From the NCBI GenBank assembly GCA_030762895.1, contig CM061069.1:7164317-7228316 (forward strand): 64,000 nucleotides of DNA, given 5' to 3'. The translations under genes were made by a program, and so were the position numbers. Under the pieces are notes generated by a model that worked only from the letters and a program-made list of their open reading frames with translations, was not told where the DNA came from and ran no database searches. The first letter of the stretch is position 1. The number at the start of each line of letters is the position of its first letter. This DNA is from Sophora flavescens (Eukaryota; Streptophyta; Magnoliopsida; Fabales; Fabaceae). Below, one piece after another: positions 33,706 through 45,097 of the stretch.

Positions 33706-34500
33706 TCATGCTTACAATTTGTTTTTGGTGTTTGAGGTTGAGTTTTAAGTTTTTAAAGGAAATTTTGGTAGTGTGGAGAAGTGATAACATCGGAATGATA
33801 AAGGAGATTGATTGGAGTTACATTGAATTGGTTGACATTTAAGATATTCTTGATCCCATTGAAAATGTCCTTACTTTTAACTCCATGATCCTTCTATTGA
33901 TATGCTGTCTCTTCAACGATTATTATGTGACATTGGAAATTTTTAATGTTTGAATTGTCTTGCATTCATTTTCAGAAACTCGGTGGCAATTGATCTACTA
34001 GATGATGCTTAAGTATATTGACCGCCCTTTTTTTTTAACTACTTTTATTGATGCTCTGTTAGCTTTATGTGTTTGTGTTATGCGGTATGTTTCCTAGATC
34101 AACCCATGAAACTTTTACCCACAAGCTGTGATAGACCTTCAAAACCAGAAAAGGTTCAGCAAGCCCAAATTATCACGTAGTTACTTCACAATTTGCCATT
34201 ATGCTGGTGGTTTAAGTTGAGATAGTCGTTCTGTTTTTTTTTGTCTTTCCAGAAATATAATAAATAGGATACATAAATGGTACACTTTGTGTTTCCAATG
34301 GCAGTATTTATTTCACTGGTGCTGCAGGTGAGTATCAAGTCATAGATGGTTTGACTCAGAAACATAATGATTTTGACTATTGAAACTTGAGACCATGTTA
34401 ATTTCGAAGACTTGCAACAAATTAGAGATCCATCCAGAGGTTGTCCATTAGAAGATAGGACATTACAGATGATGGCCTATGTTTACTTATGAGAACAAAC
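32686..34500 (+). pseudogene. Unidentified exon-like sequence of a host gene
   Basis: A good acceptor (TTGCAG ending at 32686) and donor (G|GTAAGT near 32822) bound a stretch that reads, in one frame, ESNRGGRLACFLMRPVLQP then TIGSLDMIYNDYSVAASVMQ. It looks conserved, but I do not recognise it. Further exon-like bits follow at about 33976-34005 and 34095-34190, also with AG/GT context, and the T-rich DNA between them could be introns. The Copia element ends only 100 bases upstream, so the gene's 5' part was probably lost or separated. The same pieces occur, inverted, at about 61100-62850. The longer frames (32602-33060, 33205-33513) run through probable introns. Confidence 0.4.
33639..33700. 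repeat. AT dinucleotide microsatellite
   Basis: About 31 AT units. The arm-2 equivalent (about 61865-61882) has only about 9, so its length changed after duplication. Confidence 0.95.
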
Positions 34501-34655
34501 ATGGACAATGAACAAACAAGACCCTTTATATAGAAAACAATTAAGAAGCCAGGAACTCGAGAGGCAGCAACAAAAGGCATTAGTGGTGGAAGCTACTTGT
34601 GAAGAAATTTTTTAGTTTTGGGTTGAGCATCGATGGGACACCGATTGAGTATATC

Positions 34656-35006
34656 TGTTACGGGTACAGAGAGGCCCAACACAATCTCACTACCCACAAG
34701 TCAAGTCAGCAACATTGGGCCCGAAAATAGAAATATTAAGCCCAAAAGAAATGTGAGAATGCCAACTCGCTACAGTGATTAGAAGCACCGAATCTGCCAA
34801 GAAGGAATTTAAATAGTTGTTAGTTAAGATTTTATTCATAGATCCTAAATTCTAGGGAGCAGTTATCATATGTAATCCATTATTAAATATCCATGAATGA
34901 ATGAAACAAGGCAGAGAAGAAAGTTTAATCAGTTTCCTCCCCTGTTCTTAGGAGAGTAGTTTCCCCTCTCGAATTGGGAACATTAATTACACTAGAATTG
35001 TTAACA
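34656..35006 (+). repeat. Ty3 5' LTR
   Basis: 351 bp; three single-base differences from the 3' LTR (in the segments AAATAG(T/C)TG, CCCCT(G/A)TTC and GAGAG(T/C)AG). Confidence 0.97.
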
Positions 35007-35031
35007 TTGGTGCTTTCATCACCTTACCACC

Positions 35032-36894
35032 ATGACCCGCTCCCAATCTGACAGACCCGACCTCACCAACATCCAGGAATCTATCTTTGCTCTGACCACC
35101 GCCATATCCAACCTCCAAGCTTCCCATGACAGCCGCCATGACACCTACCTCTCCAACTTTGATTCCATCCACAGTCGCCTTCAAGAGCTTGAACAAACGC
35201 CCCACATAGACTCCCCCACGTCACCTTTCCATACCCTGAAACCCCCCAAGCTTCACCTACAAATTTTTTATGGTTCTAACCCTTTAGAATGGATTTTTCA
35301 AGCCACCCAGTTCTTCAACCATTATGCCATACCCACCAACCTCCGCCTTCCCCATGTGGCAGCTTATATGTCAGGGGATGCCCTTGGATGGTTCCAATGG
35401 ATGCATCACAATGCCCAATCGAACTCTTGGGATGAGTTTACTAGAGCCTTGGAGTTGAGATTTGGCCTTTCATCCTTCGAAAACCATCAACAGGCTCTCT
35501 TCAAACTCCAACAAACAACCACTGTGGTTGACTATCAAAGGGAGTTTGAGAGGCTCTGCAACAGGGTTATTGGCCTCCCACCTAAAGCCATCCTTGACTG
35601 TTTCATTTCGGGTCTACATCCAGAGATCCAAGGTGAGCTTGCCATCCTCCAACCCACTACCATATCCCAAGCCATTGGCCTTGCCAAATTAGTAGAATCC
35701 AAACAGCAAGCATCCAGACCTCACCACCCTCCTTTCCAGCGGCCTCAACCGCACCGTAACCCTCACCTACAACCAACCCCAAACAACCCTCTCTTACCAG
35801 CTCCCCCACCACGCCTGGCTCTACTTGCCCCACCCACTACAAAACCCTCATTCCGTATCCGTCACCTATCACCAACAGAAATGCAGGCCCGAAAGGCAAA
35901 GGGCCTTTGTTTTAATTGTGATGAGAAGTTTCATACAGGGCACAGATGCAAAACACAGCAATTCCTCCTCCTTTTAACTGATGACCCCCCACCTAATGAC
36001 CAACACACTTACCTCTCTGAAGACCTCTACCTTGTAACAGACCCAACCCCACCCCTGCCTACCACTATCCTCCCATCTTTCCCTAAACCAACACCCCCAC
36101 CCGACCCCCCTGATGATTCTGCACCTGAACATTTCCACATCTCAATGGATGCCATTCAAGGGCTTCCATCCCCTCGTACCTTGCGATTCCAGGCATCCAT
36201 TTATGGCCACGGTGTTTCCGTGTTGGTGGACACGGGCAGTTCCCATAATATCCTCCAACCACGTATTGCCACGTTCCTACGCTTAACTGTCCAACCCATC
36301 TCGGTTTTCTCTGTGATGGTGGGCAATGGAGATTACCTGCAATGTTCAGGAAGCTGCCAAGAGGTTCCTCTAAAAGTTGAGCAAACCACATTCCACATTC
36401 CCTTTTATCTTCTACCTATTCAAGGGGCTGATGTGGTACTGGGAGTGCAATGGTTACAAACCTTGGGCCCATTTGTCTCGGATTTCACAATTCCCTCCAT
36501 GCAATTCTACTATGAAGGGTCTCTCACCACTATCAAAGGTACTCCCATGAATACCCTTACCCCTGCATCCTTCCATCAAATTACTAGAATGATACATACA
36601 GACTCAATTGCCACTATGCATTCCATTACCATGTTACCTATCAACCCTGCACCGACACAAACTGGCCCACCCACACTAAATGATACACCCACCCAAAAAT
36701 CTGAAGAACAAATCGCCTCATCCTCTCTCCACCCTGACCTTACTCGCCTATTATACAATATGCCCAAATTTTTGCCTCCCCTCATGGCCTACCCCCTTCT
36801 AGACCCCACGACCACCACATTCACCTATTACCCGACAAACCCCCAGTCAATATCAAACCATACCGATACCCCCATTTTCAAAAGGAGGCCATGA
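35032..36894 (+). pseudogene. Ty3 gag-protease, frameshifted before RT
   Basis: 620-aa open frame starting 25 bases after the LTR. Gag core at about residues 80-210 (IFYGSNPLEWIFQATQFF, then VVDYQREFERLCNRVIGLP), proline-rich linker, zinc knuckle CFNCDEKFHTGHRC (about residue 297), and a retropepsin with VSVLVDTGSSHNIL (catalytic D about residue 401) and ADVVLGVQWLQTLG. Near 36768 the frame is lost: the downstream frame can be traced back as HGLPPSRPHDHHIHL across this point, so loss of one T in a short T run is the simplest explanation. The last 40 codons here are therefore out of frame. Confidence 0.9.
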
Positions 36895-37950
36895 CTAGAC
36901 TAATTGCTGAGATGCTAAAGGAAGGACTGATCCGCCCTAGTACAAGCCCCTTCTCATCCCCGGTTCTTCTTGTTAAAAAGAAAGATGGTACATGGCGCTT
37001 TTGTGTGGATTACCGCGCCCTTAATGCTATTACTATCCGAGACAGATTTCCCATCCCTACCATTGATGAGCTCCTAGATGAGCTGCATGGAGCTTCATAC
37101 TTCTCCAAAATTGACCTTCGATCTGGGTACCACCAAATCCGTTTGGTTGAGGAAGACATTCCCAAAACGGGTTTCCGGACATTTGATGGCCATTATGAAT
37201 TTTTGGTGATGCCTTTCGGGCTCACTAATGCCCCATCCACATTCCAAGCAGCCATGAATGATCTACTACGCCCCTACTTGCGGAAATTCACTTTGGTTTT
37301 TTTTGATGACATCCTAGTGTTTAGTCCCAATTGGTCCGCTCACTTGGCACACCTAGAACAGATTCTACAACTGCTGCTCTCTCACCAATATTATGCTAAG
37401 TTTTCAAAATGCCAATTTGGGGTTCGTTCTGTGGATTATCTTGGTCATATCATTTCTGCTCAGGGAGTCCAAGCCGACCCTAGCAAATTACAGGCCATCC
37501 TAGACTGGCCAGCACCCAATTCCCTCACAACCCTCAGAGCTTTCCTTGGTTTAACCGTTTTTTATAGGCGATTTGTTAAAAATTATGCTACAATCGCAAG
37601 CCCTTTAACAGACCTATTGAAATCCCCCACTTTTACATGGACTGAGGCTGCCTAAATAGCTTTCCAACACCTCAAATCTGCTATGACCAGCCCACCTGTC
37701 CTTGCCTTACCCGATTTTAACCTGCCCTTTGAAGTAACCACAGATGCTTCTAACATTGCCATAGGGGCTGTGCTATCCCAAAATACCCACCCAATTGCGT
37801 ATTTTAGCAAGAAACTCAGCCCTCGACTTGGCTCCTCCTCCACTTACATTAGGGAGCTCTATGGCATTACTGAGGCAGTCAAGAAATGGAGGCAATACCT
37901 CTTGGGGAACACTTTTCGCATCTTGCCATCAGAGTCTTAAGAACCTAATG
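36780..37950 (+). pseudogene. Ty3 reverse transcriptase and RNase H
   Basis: Frame 36891-37655 holds RT: RFCVDYRALNAITIRDRFP, FSKIDLRSGYHQIR, MPFGLTNAPSTFQ and the catalytic FFDDILVFS. A TAA at 37653-37655 stands where family members have Q (TEAAQIAF). The same frame then gives the RNase H start (VTTDASNIAIGAVLSQ, YFSKKLSPR). Around 37925 a few bases are missing and the frame shifts into the next block, inside the RNase H sequence that normally reads up to H-Q-S-L-K. Confidence 0.9.
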
Positions 37951-38577
37951 ACTCAAACCATACAAACCCCGGAACAACAGAAGTGGCTAACTAAATTGCT
38001 GGGCTATCACTATGAAATTCATTATAAACCAGGGAAGGAAAATCTAGTTGCAGATGCACTCTCACGTGTCACTACAGCACCCACAGAAGCTATTTGTGCT
38101 ACCATTAGCTCTCCAACTTTTCCCCTACTGGACCAATTGAGGGAATTCTATGCTAAACACCCGGAGGGACTGAAACTAATTGCCAAAGTACAGAGGGATA
38201 CTACAATGCAACAGAAATTTATCCTAAGGTCTGGTCTACTCTATTTTCAGGACCGGATTTTTATCCCCAATGAGTCCGAGCTTCATTCCTTACTATTAGA
38301 GGAATTTCACTCCTCTCCCTTAGGGGGCCACTCAGGTATAAAAGCTACTTTATCTAGGCTGTCTGCTGCATTTTATTGGCCTGGCATGCATGCTTCTGTG
38401 AAGAAATTTGTGAATCAGTGTGCAATTTGTCAACATAATAAGTACATCACCCACACCCCTTATAGACTCCTACAACCACTACCTATTCCCAGTCAAGTTT
38501 GGGAAAAAATCTCGATGGATTTCATTACCAACCTGCCAAACTCAATTTGGAAAGACTGCTATCTGGGTGGTGGTTGA
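37936..38577 (+). pseudogene. Ty3 RNase H end and integrase N-terminal part
   Basis: Seen in frame 37795-38577: HQSLKNLMTQTIQTPEQQKW then KPGKENLVADALSR (end of RNase H); the zinc-binding H-H-C-C part of integrase (GGHSGIKATLSRLSAAFYWP then CAICQHNK); and the first catalytic D (SMDFITNLP). A frameshift at about 38545 moves the rest to another frame. Confidence 0.88.
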
Positions 38578-39706
38578 CCGCTTGACAAAATTTGCCCACT
38601 TTGTAGCTTTACCTTCAGCCGTTACGGCATCATCTCTGGCCTCCACCTTCGTGAGTGAGATATATCGCCTACACGGAGCACCAAAAACCATCATCAGTGA
38701 TAGGGATAAAATCTTCATCAGTAAATTCTGGAAAGAATTATTTAAAGCTTTGGGTACCACTCTTGCATACAGCAACTCTTATCACCCACAGACAGATGGA
38801 CAAACAGAGGTACTCAACAGGTGCTTGGAGACATACCTGAGATGTTTTGTCAGCGAGGAACCAAAACACTGGACCAGATTCTTGCCCTTGGCCGAATATT
38901 GGTATAATTCGTGCTTCCATTCAGCCATCGGAATGACCCCATTCGAAGCCTTGTATGGCCGCAAGCCTCCACGTTTGGTTGACTACATCCCCGGAAGCTC
39001 CAAAATCGTCTCATTGGATGAAAACCTAGCGTAGAGATCTCAAATCTTGAAACTGTTGCTCTTTAACCTAACAAGGGCCAGGAATCGCATGACTCAATTG
39101 GCTAATTCAAAACGAACAGACATGCAATTTGAAGAGGGTCAATGGGTGTACCTGAAGCTACAACCCTACCGCCAAAGCTCAGTCAAGAAGCGCGAGTCAC
39201 AGAAGCTAGCCAAGCACTATTACGATCCATTTCGAGTTCTCCGCCTCGGGGTCCGGTGGGCCTACGAGCTCGAACTTCCTGCATCCGCACGCATCCACCC
39301 CGTCTTCCATGTCTCGCTCCTCAAGCTATGTCACGGACAACCTTCGGCTCAGGTCTCACCCCTACCCCTAACTGGAACTGAGCTCCAAAACGAATTCCAG
39401 CCTCTGGTTATTTTGGATCGCCGCTGGGTGGTGACTAAGAAAGGGGATCGTGAAGAGTTGTTGGTTCAATGGCAGGGACAACAAGTGGAAGAGGCAACTT
39501 GGGAATCTCGGACATCGCTTGAAGCCAGTTATCCCACTTTAGATCTTGAGGACAAGATCTCTTCCGGGGCGAGCGGTAATGTTACGGGTACAGAGAGGCC
39601 CAACACAATCTCACTACCCACAAGTCAAGTCAGCAACATTGGGCCCGAAAATAGAAATATTAAGCCCAAAAGAAATGTGAGAATGCCAACTCGCTACAGT
39701 GATTAG
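38540..39706 (+). pseudogene. Ty3 integrase core and C-terminal chromodomain
   Basis: Frame 38420-39034 carries VVVDRLTKFAHFVALP, then ISDRDKIF (second catalytic D) and HPQTDGQTEVLNRCLE (catalytic E). A TAG at 39032-39034 interrupts. The same frame continues (39047-39706) with the GPY-like region (PFRVLRLGVRWAYELELP, IHPVFHVSLLK) and a chromodomain (RRWVVTKKGDREELLVQW then TWESRTSLEASYP). Chromodomains direct such elements to marked chromatin. The frame ends inside the 3' LTR. Confidence 0.9.
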
Positions 39707-39930
39707 AAGCACCGAATCTGCCAAGAAGGAATTTAAATAGCTGTTAGTTAAGATTTTATTCATAGATCCTAAATTCTAGGGAGCAGTTATCATATGTAAT
39801 CCATTATTAAATATCCATGAATGAATGAAACAAGGCAGAGAAGAAAGTTTAATCAGTTTCCTCCCCTATTCTTAGGAGAGCAGTTTCCCCTCTCGAATTG
39901 GGAACATTAATTACACTAGAATTGTTAACA
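39580..39930 (+). repeat. Ty3 3' LTR
   Basis: 351 bp. The polyprotein reading frame continues about 126 bases into it (stop at 39704-39706). Confidence 0.97.
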
Positions 39931-39935
39931 ATATC

Positions 39936-41267
39936 TTCTGCATATTTAGTTTACCATTATTTTTAAGACTAAACATAGGTACAGTTTTGTATGTACAGTT
40001 GATATTGTTCTAAATATAAAAATACAGTTATTTTCATTAAATAGGTGCATCTTTTGAGACAATTTGTAATAATTAGGTTATATTTTCAATTGGGTACAAT
40101 AGGAACATTAGGTGGAACTGTACCTAAGTTTTTTCCTTATTTTTATTGTTAGAATGGGAAAGCCTGCCTCAAGATGCACCAAGCAAAAATCAAGGCCCGT
40201 CAAGGAGTGTGCCATCTTGGATGGGATGGACTTGATAAAATGTGCGTTCATGTTGTTATTTTCATTTGTAAGTTTATCTATTTGCTTTAATACAATACTC
40301 TGTAAAGTCAGTTGAATTAACTACCATATCTTTTACCCGAACTAAGTTTAACTATGCTTATAAACAAACTGTTATTCATACAATATTCTCATGTACATTG
40401 AAAAGAAATATTCTGAAACTCATTTATTCGTATTAAAGGCCTTATGCACTACACTCACACGTTGGCGGGGATTGTGATTATATTCAAAGTACATATAATG
40501 TAAACACCCACACCCTTAAAAGAATGCATTTATAAATTGAATTAATACAAAATCATATTGTGAATATAATTTATATAATAAATAATTTTTCAAAGTCTTC
40601 TATTCTCATCAACAAAGTAATTTCATTACTTTAAAAAAGAAATATCAATATTCATTCGCTATAATTATCTTTCATCTTTACACATTTTTATTTATACTTT
40701 ATATCAATTTGAAAACGATAAATATTATATTTAATATTGAAAAAAAATAATATTTTTAAATAAATAATAAAGGTAACAACAAATTTTTATATCAAGTTGA
40801 GAGAAACAAATATTAAAACATTTAATATTTCAATAAATACTTGATATATCAAACCTTCGATGTTTATACTCTTTATATGAGCAATCAGAATTAGTCATTC
40901 TTTTTTATAGCACAAGGGTAGATATAATTATTTATTGTATTTTTCTAAGCAATTCTATATCTAAATACACTTTGATGGTGTCCGTGTGTTTTAGTAGACA
41001 ATTGTAAAAATTGAATCAACAAGGTAATAAAAAAAAATACAATATCATATTCTTACATTGTTCTTTCAATTTCACACCAGCCATTTGAAAGCCTTTGATT
41101 TTAACTTTTAGAAATTCTAAAAATGAGCGAATAAAAAAAAAAAGAAGAAATTCTAAAAATGGCTTTTAAAATCAATGGTAAAATTTTTACTATGATATTA
41201 ATAATATCATAGTTACGCGTGCGTAATAACACTAGTTCTCATAAAGCATGTTTGCTTTTGGGCCTGT
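39936..41267. other. AT-rich DNA upstream of KELP
   Basis: Conserved, inverted, at about 59590-60917. A short exon-like piece at 40154-40245 (VRMGKPASRCTKQKSRPVKE) has an equivalent at 60532-60735 that keeps the same frame, but no domain is recognised. The rest is AT-rich and shows no gene. Confidence 0.45.
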
Positions 41268-41695
41268 TCCTTATCAATCCTTTACCCATTGTTTGGATTG
41301 AATGATTTTGGGGGAGAGAGAAGTAGGAGAGAAAAGGATGGATATGTGTGTTTGGATGTGGAGAGAAAATAGGGGAGAGAGAAAAAAATTAGTGGGACCC
41401 ACACAAAATAAAATCTCTCCAAAAGTGGAGAGATTTGGGAGAGAAAACTAATCAGAGTGTGGGCTAAATTCAAAATATCAATTTCATCATTTTATATTCA
41501 GCAATGATATTAAATTATTATTAGTTACAAGGGTAAAAATGTTATTTTATTATAATTTAACTTTTCTTCATCTTGTACTTCTTTCAGATTTCTGTCAATC
41601 CAAACAACCTAAGAATCTATCTATTTTCTATCCTACTTTTTTTCTCCTTGTTTCTCTCTTCCCTGATTCTCTCCTTACCCAAACATAGTGTTAAG
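41268..41695. repeat. MITE-like insertion upstream of KELP
   Basis: The left part (CCTTATCAATCC...TTTGGATTG...GGGAGAGA) and right part (CAATCCAAACAA...TCTCTCTTCCC...CCCAAACATAG) are roughly inverted to each other around a core containing TCTCTCCAAAAGTGGAGAGA, itself a palindrome. Arm 2 has the left part and core (about 59300-59585) but lacks about 120 bp corresponding to 41575-41695. A small non-autonomous DNA element is a reasonable but unproven reading. Confidence 0.45.
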
Positions 41696-42503
41696 GAATA
41701 TGCTAAGAAAATTTTCAAATGAAAAGTCATTCTCTCCTCTCACCGCACGATGCTTCATTTCCCACACATGTTTCCAATGCAGTGTTCATTAATTCCCTGT
41801 TCTTTGAAATCATTTTTTTTAAATATCATTTTTAGTTCATTAATTAAATTCAACTCCCCGCTTCTTCTTGTTTCGTCTTCATTCATCTTCTCAAGCTCCT
41901 CTCTCATCAAGTTCTGTTTCTTCCACCCAGGTACGTTTCCTTTTCTTCGTTTCTGCTTGCATATCAGAACTTGAATGATTATATCCCCATAGCATAGAAA
42001 CATTACTTTGTACCATCATCTGCGATTTCTCTCTTTTCTGTTGTTTAAGAATCGTACAACTCCATAGGTGGCGGCGTGACGCGATGGTGGCGCCGCCGTG
42101 ACTTGGTTCTTTGTTGAAGGAGTAGGGAACCGCTGCTATGGTGGCGTGATGGAGCGCCGGCGTCGCTCAGAAAGAGGCAACGTGCGGCGGAGCCCGATAT
42201 TATGTGTGACAGTGACTGGTTTGCCGCCAGTATTGGGAGTATGTGATTGTTGGATGGGATCCACCAGCTTTTCTCTGCCTATCACTCCCCAGTCCTCATT
42301 TTTTTAAATCTTCCTTCAATAAACTTTGGTCCCTCATCCCCTCACTCCTCATCTCCATCTCAACCTCTGAACTTCTCTTCTCCATCACTCTCTCGGCCCC
42401 TCATCAAATGTGCAACACCCTCTTCTTTTGCCCAAACCCCAATTGGTTGAATACATAGATTGATAGATTGACATTGTTTGTTTGGTTGAGTGACAGGGCA
42501 AAG

Positions 42504-45097
42504 ATGGAGGTTGATGCTGAAACCAAACGAAGAATCGAAGAAACAGTTCAGGAGATTTTAAAAGAATCAGACTTGAACATGCTTACCATGTCCGAGACTC
42601 GGAAGCAAGCTTCCGAACAACTAGATCTCGACCTATCCCAGCCCCACTTCAAAAGTTTCGTCAATCAAGTCGTCGAAGCTTTTCTCCAAAAGGAAAGATA
42701 CGATTGTCACGGGAACCTCATCGTTTGCAAGGTCACTTTCGTTTTTATTCTTTGCCTTTTTACTGTTAGATTTAATGTATAAAAAGGTTGCTCTGGATAC
42801 TGATTTTCTTTTTTTTATTGCAGCTTTCAGGGAAGAGAATGGTGACCGTTCACGAATACATGGGTAAAACTTTGATCTCTATTCGGGAGTATGCTAGAAG
42901 AGCTGGCAAGGAGTATCCCACTACCACAGGTATCCTACTCCTTTAACCTTATTATGCTTGTTGTAGTAGCTGTGCTTCTCATGGTATTGCTTTCTTTATG
43001 ATGATAGTTAGTCTACTTATATGATTAGTTTTTTTTTTTTTAAAGCAAAAGGTATATTTGTATTTATAAGTAACTATTATGTACATCTGCCTCCCATGAT
43101 TACAACAAATGTTCTCATACGCAAAATTATAAAACCCCTGTATCAGCGGCCCTGAAAGGCACATAACCTTAAACCAAAGTGCCAATCTGCACATCCTAAA
43201 ACCACTTGCAATTACCACGCAATTCCTAGGTTCAAAACTCAATCGACCACCCAAGATTTGCAATACCAAACACCAGGTAAAAGTAAAAAAGAAACAGCAA
43301 AAACAGAACCCGCAACACCAGAAAATAAAAAACAAAACTACTGCTGTTAAGAGCCATTTCTGATGCAGCAATCCAGAGGGCAGATACACCATTCATCAAA
43401 TAGAATTAAACCACCAACCGCTGTGCTTTACCAACTCCAGGACCTGCTTCTAATCAAATCTAGAAGTCTCAAAACATCTGTTCTGTTATTGTTAAATAAC
43501 TCTTCATTTCTTTCTAACCAGATAGACCAAATTACTGCTAACCAAATACTCAGGCCTCTTTGTTTCCTGACTTTATCACTGAGCAAACCATGTAACTGCA
43601 AAAAGTGGAGGGCTATCCAAGTGGAGATCCAGTGATAAACCAAGCCATCCACAGACTCTCCCCCAAACAGCAGTAGCCATCTTACATGTAAAAAACTAAT
43701 GCTGTTCTGTTTCAGCATACTGACCACAAAAAACACACAATTGCTCCTCTGCTGACAGCAATACACCCCTATTAGCTAAGTTGTTTCTTGTTGGAATCCA
43801 CTCCAAGAACAGCCTCCAGGTGTATGCTAAAACCTTAGAGGGTGCCTTGATATTCCACACCTTGAGCATTAACCTCCGGAGCCCGAGTAAACTGTTCCTC
43901 CAAAGCAAGCCATAGCCCGATTTTGAGGAGTAAACACCTGAAACTTCCCGGCCCCAAAGCCATTCATCACCTGTCTCCTTCACTAGAGTAGCCGAGTGCA
44001 GTAACAACAGCAGTTCATCTAACAATTCCACTTCCCAAGAAAACAAGTTTTTCCTCCATTTAAGTGACCACTCCCAGACATTATTAACCCACTTCTCATG
44101 GTATTTCTGTATGATAGTTAGTGTTACTGGCTCTACTTGTATGATTATATTACATTATCGTTTTGGAGTTTGTTTGATTTAACAAACATCTCTACTCTAT
44201 TTAAGTGAGCAATTTTTTGTGAGATAAGAACTTATGATTTGTTGCAGTTTTTAGATCTAGTGATTTGATTTCAGTGCTTGTGCAACAAAAGTAACTTGTG
44301 GTTCAATTTTATGCTTGGTTGGCATCACAGTTAATTAAATGCCCAAGGTCGCTGTTTACTAGTTTAATATTCCAGTCATCACAATTACTTTTCAGGTTCA
44401 CATGATACATAAGCTATATTTTGTGGAGCAAGAACTAGCAATATTAAGGAAATATTGTGCTGCCTTTTTAACAATACTGAATAGTCTATATAGTGTTCAT
44501 AGCCTAACTTTAGGAAGAGACATGCTTCTTAGAAACATTAGGAAAAGTTGCATATGGAATAGTTTTCTAGATGAGATAACTTGACTTTAACTGCAGAACC
44601 AATCCTTACAATACATCCTATCATAATGCTTCGTTGCCACAAGTTATACCATTTAAAATGACTTGAAATAGTAGAATTTTGAGTTTATATCATTGTAACT
44701 TTCTCGCTATATATATTTTTTTTGTTGAGTACATGAAATTACTTCTTGGAATGTATTTTTTTTTTTGTTCTAGGTGCATTAAATTATTGTAAATGAGTTG
44801 CAAAGATTTCCCAAAAAAAAATAATTAAAATCTTAAAGTGAGATGGCTGTCATGCACATTTGAGAATCAACAGAAAGTCTTTTTAATAAGAAATAAAGAA
44901 AACCTTCTATTGTTTATAATTGGGTGCCTGGATGGGCATATGTTCTTTGTTCCTTATACAAAGAATTGAAGGTTGTTTCTGAAACTTTTGATTTTGTTTC
45001 AGGAATAAGTTTGACAAAGGAGCAGTGGTCAGCCTTTAAGAAAAATGTGCCTGCCATAGAAGAAGCCATTAAGAAGATGGAGTCAGACAACATATAA
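42504..45097 (+). CDS. KELP: KELP-like transcriptional coactivator (DEK_C + PC4), intact copy, 3 exons
   Basis: Coding exons 42504-42731, 42824-42929 and 45003-45097 join to 429 bases, 142 residues. Introns have GT-AG ends (acceptors TTATTGCAG and TTTGTTTCAG) and phases 0 and 1. Residues 1-65 form a DEK_C-type helical domain (RRIEETVQEILKESDL, then ASEQLDLDL). Residues 70-142 form a PC4-type single-strand DNA-binding fold (LSGKRMVTVHEYMGKTLISI, then LTKEQWSAFKKNVPAIEEAI). In plants KELP is a nuclear, PC4-like coactivator of RNA polymerase II that binds DNA; the Arabidopsis protein is slightly longer, mainly in the linker. The start is the first ATG in the conserved frame. Intron 2 (2.07 kb) contains a LINE fragment on the opposite strand. 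The 5' flank has pyrimidine-rich patches and a CAG|GTACGT at about 41928-41936 that could begin a 5'-UTR intron. Named by recognition of domains and sequence, not by a search. Confidence 0.9.
43029..44095 (-). mobile_element. 5'-truncated LINE fragment in KELP intron 2
   Basis: A T run at 43029-43041 marks the poly(A) tail, so the LINE is antisense to KELP. The minus strand reads EKWVNNVWEWSLKWRKNLFSWE (about 44098-44035) into the plant LINE zinc-binding reverse transcriptase domain (zf-RVT: WGREVSGVYSSKSGYGLL, TWRLFLEWIPTRNNLANRGV, CVFCGQYAETEQH), then SIWLERNEELFNN in a shifted frame. Flanks resemble each other over about 55 bases (42975-43028 and 44092-44150). Arm 2 has the same insertion (56885-57935), so it predates the inverted duplication. 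Confidence 0.85.

Larger units (their letters stand above)
34656..39930 (+). mobile_element. Ty3 chromovirus-type retrotransposon, present only in arm 1
   Basis: 5275 bp with two 351-bp LTRs (34656-35006, 39580-39930; TGTTACGGG...TTGTTAACA) and a perfect 5-bp target duplication ATATC (34651-34655, 39931-39935). A primer site TTGGTGCTTTCATC lies directly after the 5' LTR, and a purine-rich tract (CCGGGGCGAGCGG) lies before the 3' LTR. Interior: gag, protease, RT, RNase H, integrase, chromodomain. The LTRs differ at 3 of 351 positions, so it inserted recently. Arm 2 keeps the unoccupied site near 60918 with one ATATC. Several frameshifts and stops disable it. Confidence 0.97.

Noticed and set aside
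42098..42458. Three overlapping frames upstream of KELP, conserved in both arms
   Set aside because: Conservation is expected from the recent duplication; frames overlap in different phases, and the region is better explained as the 5' UTR or promoter.
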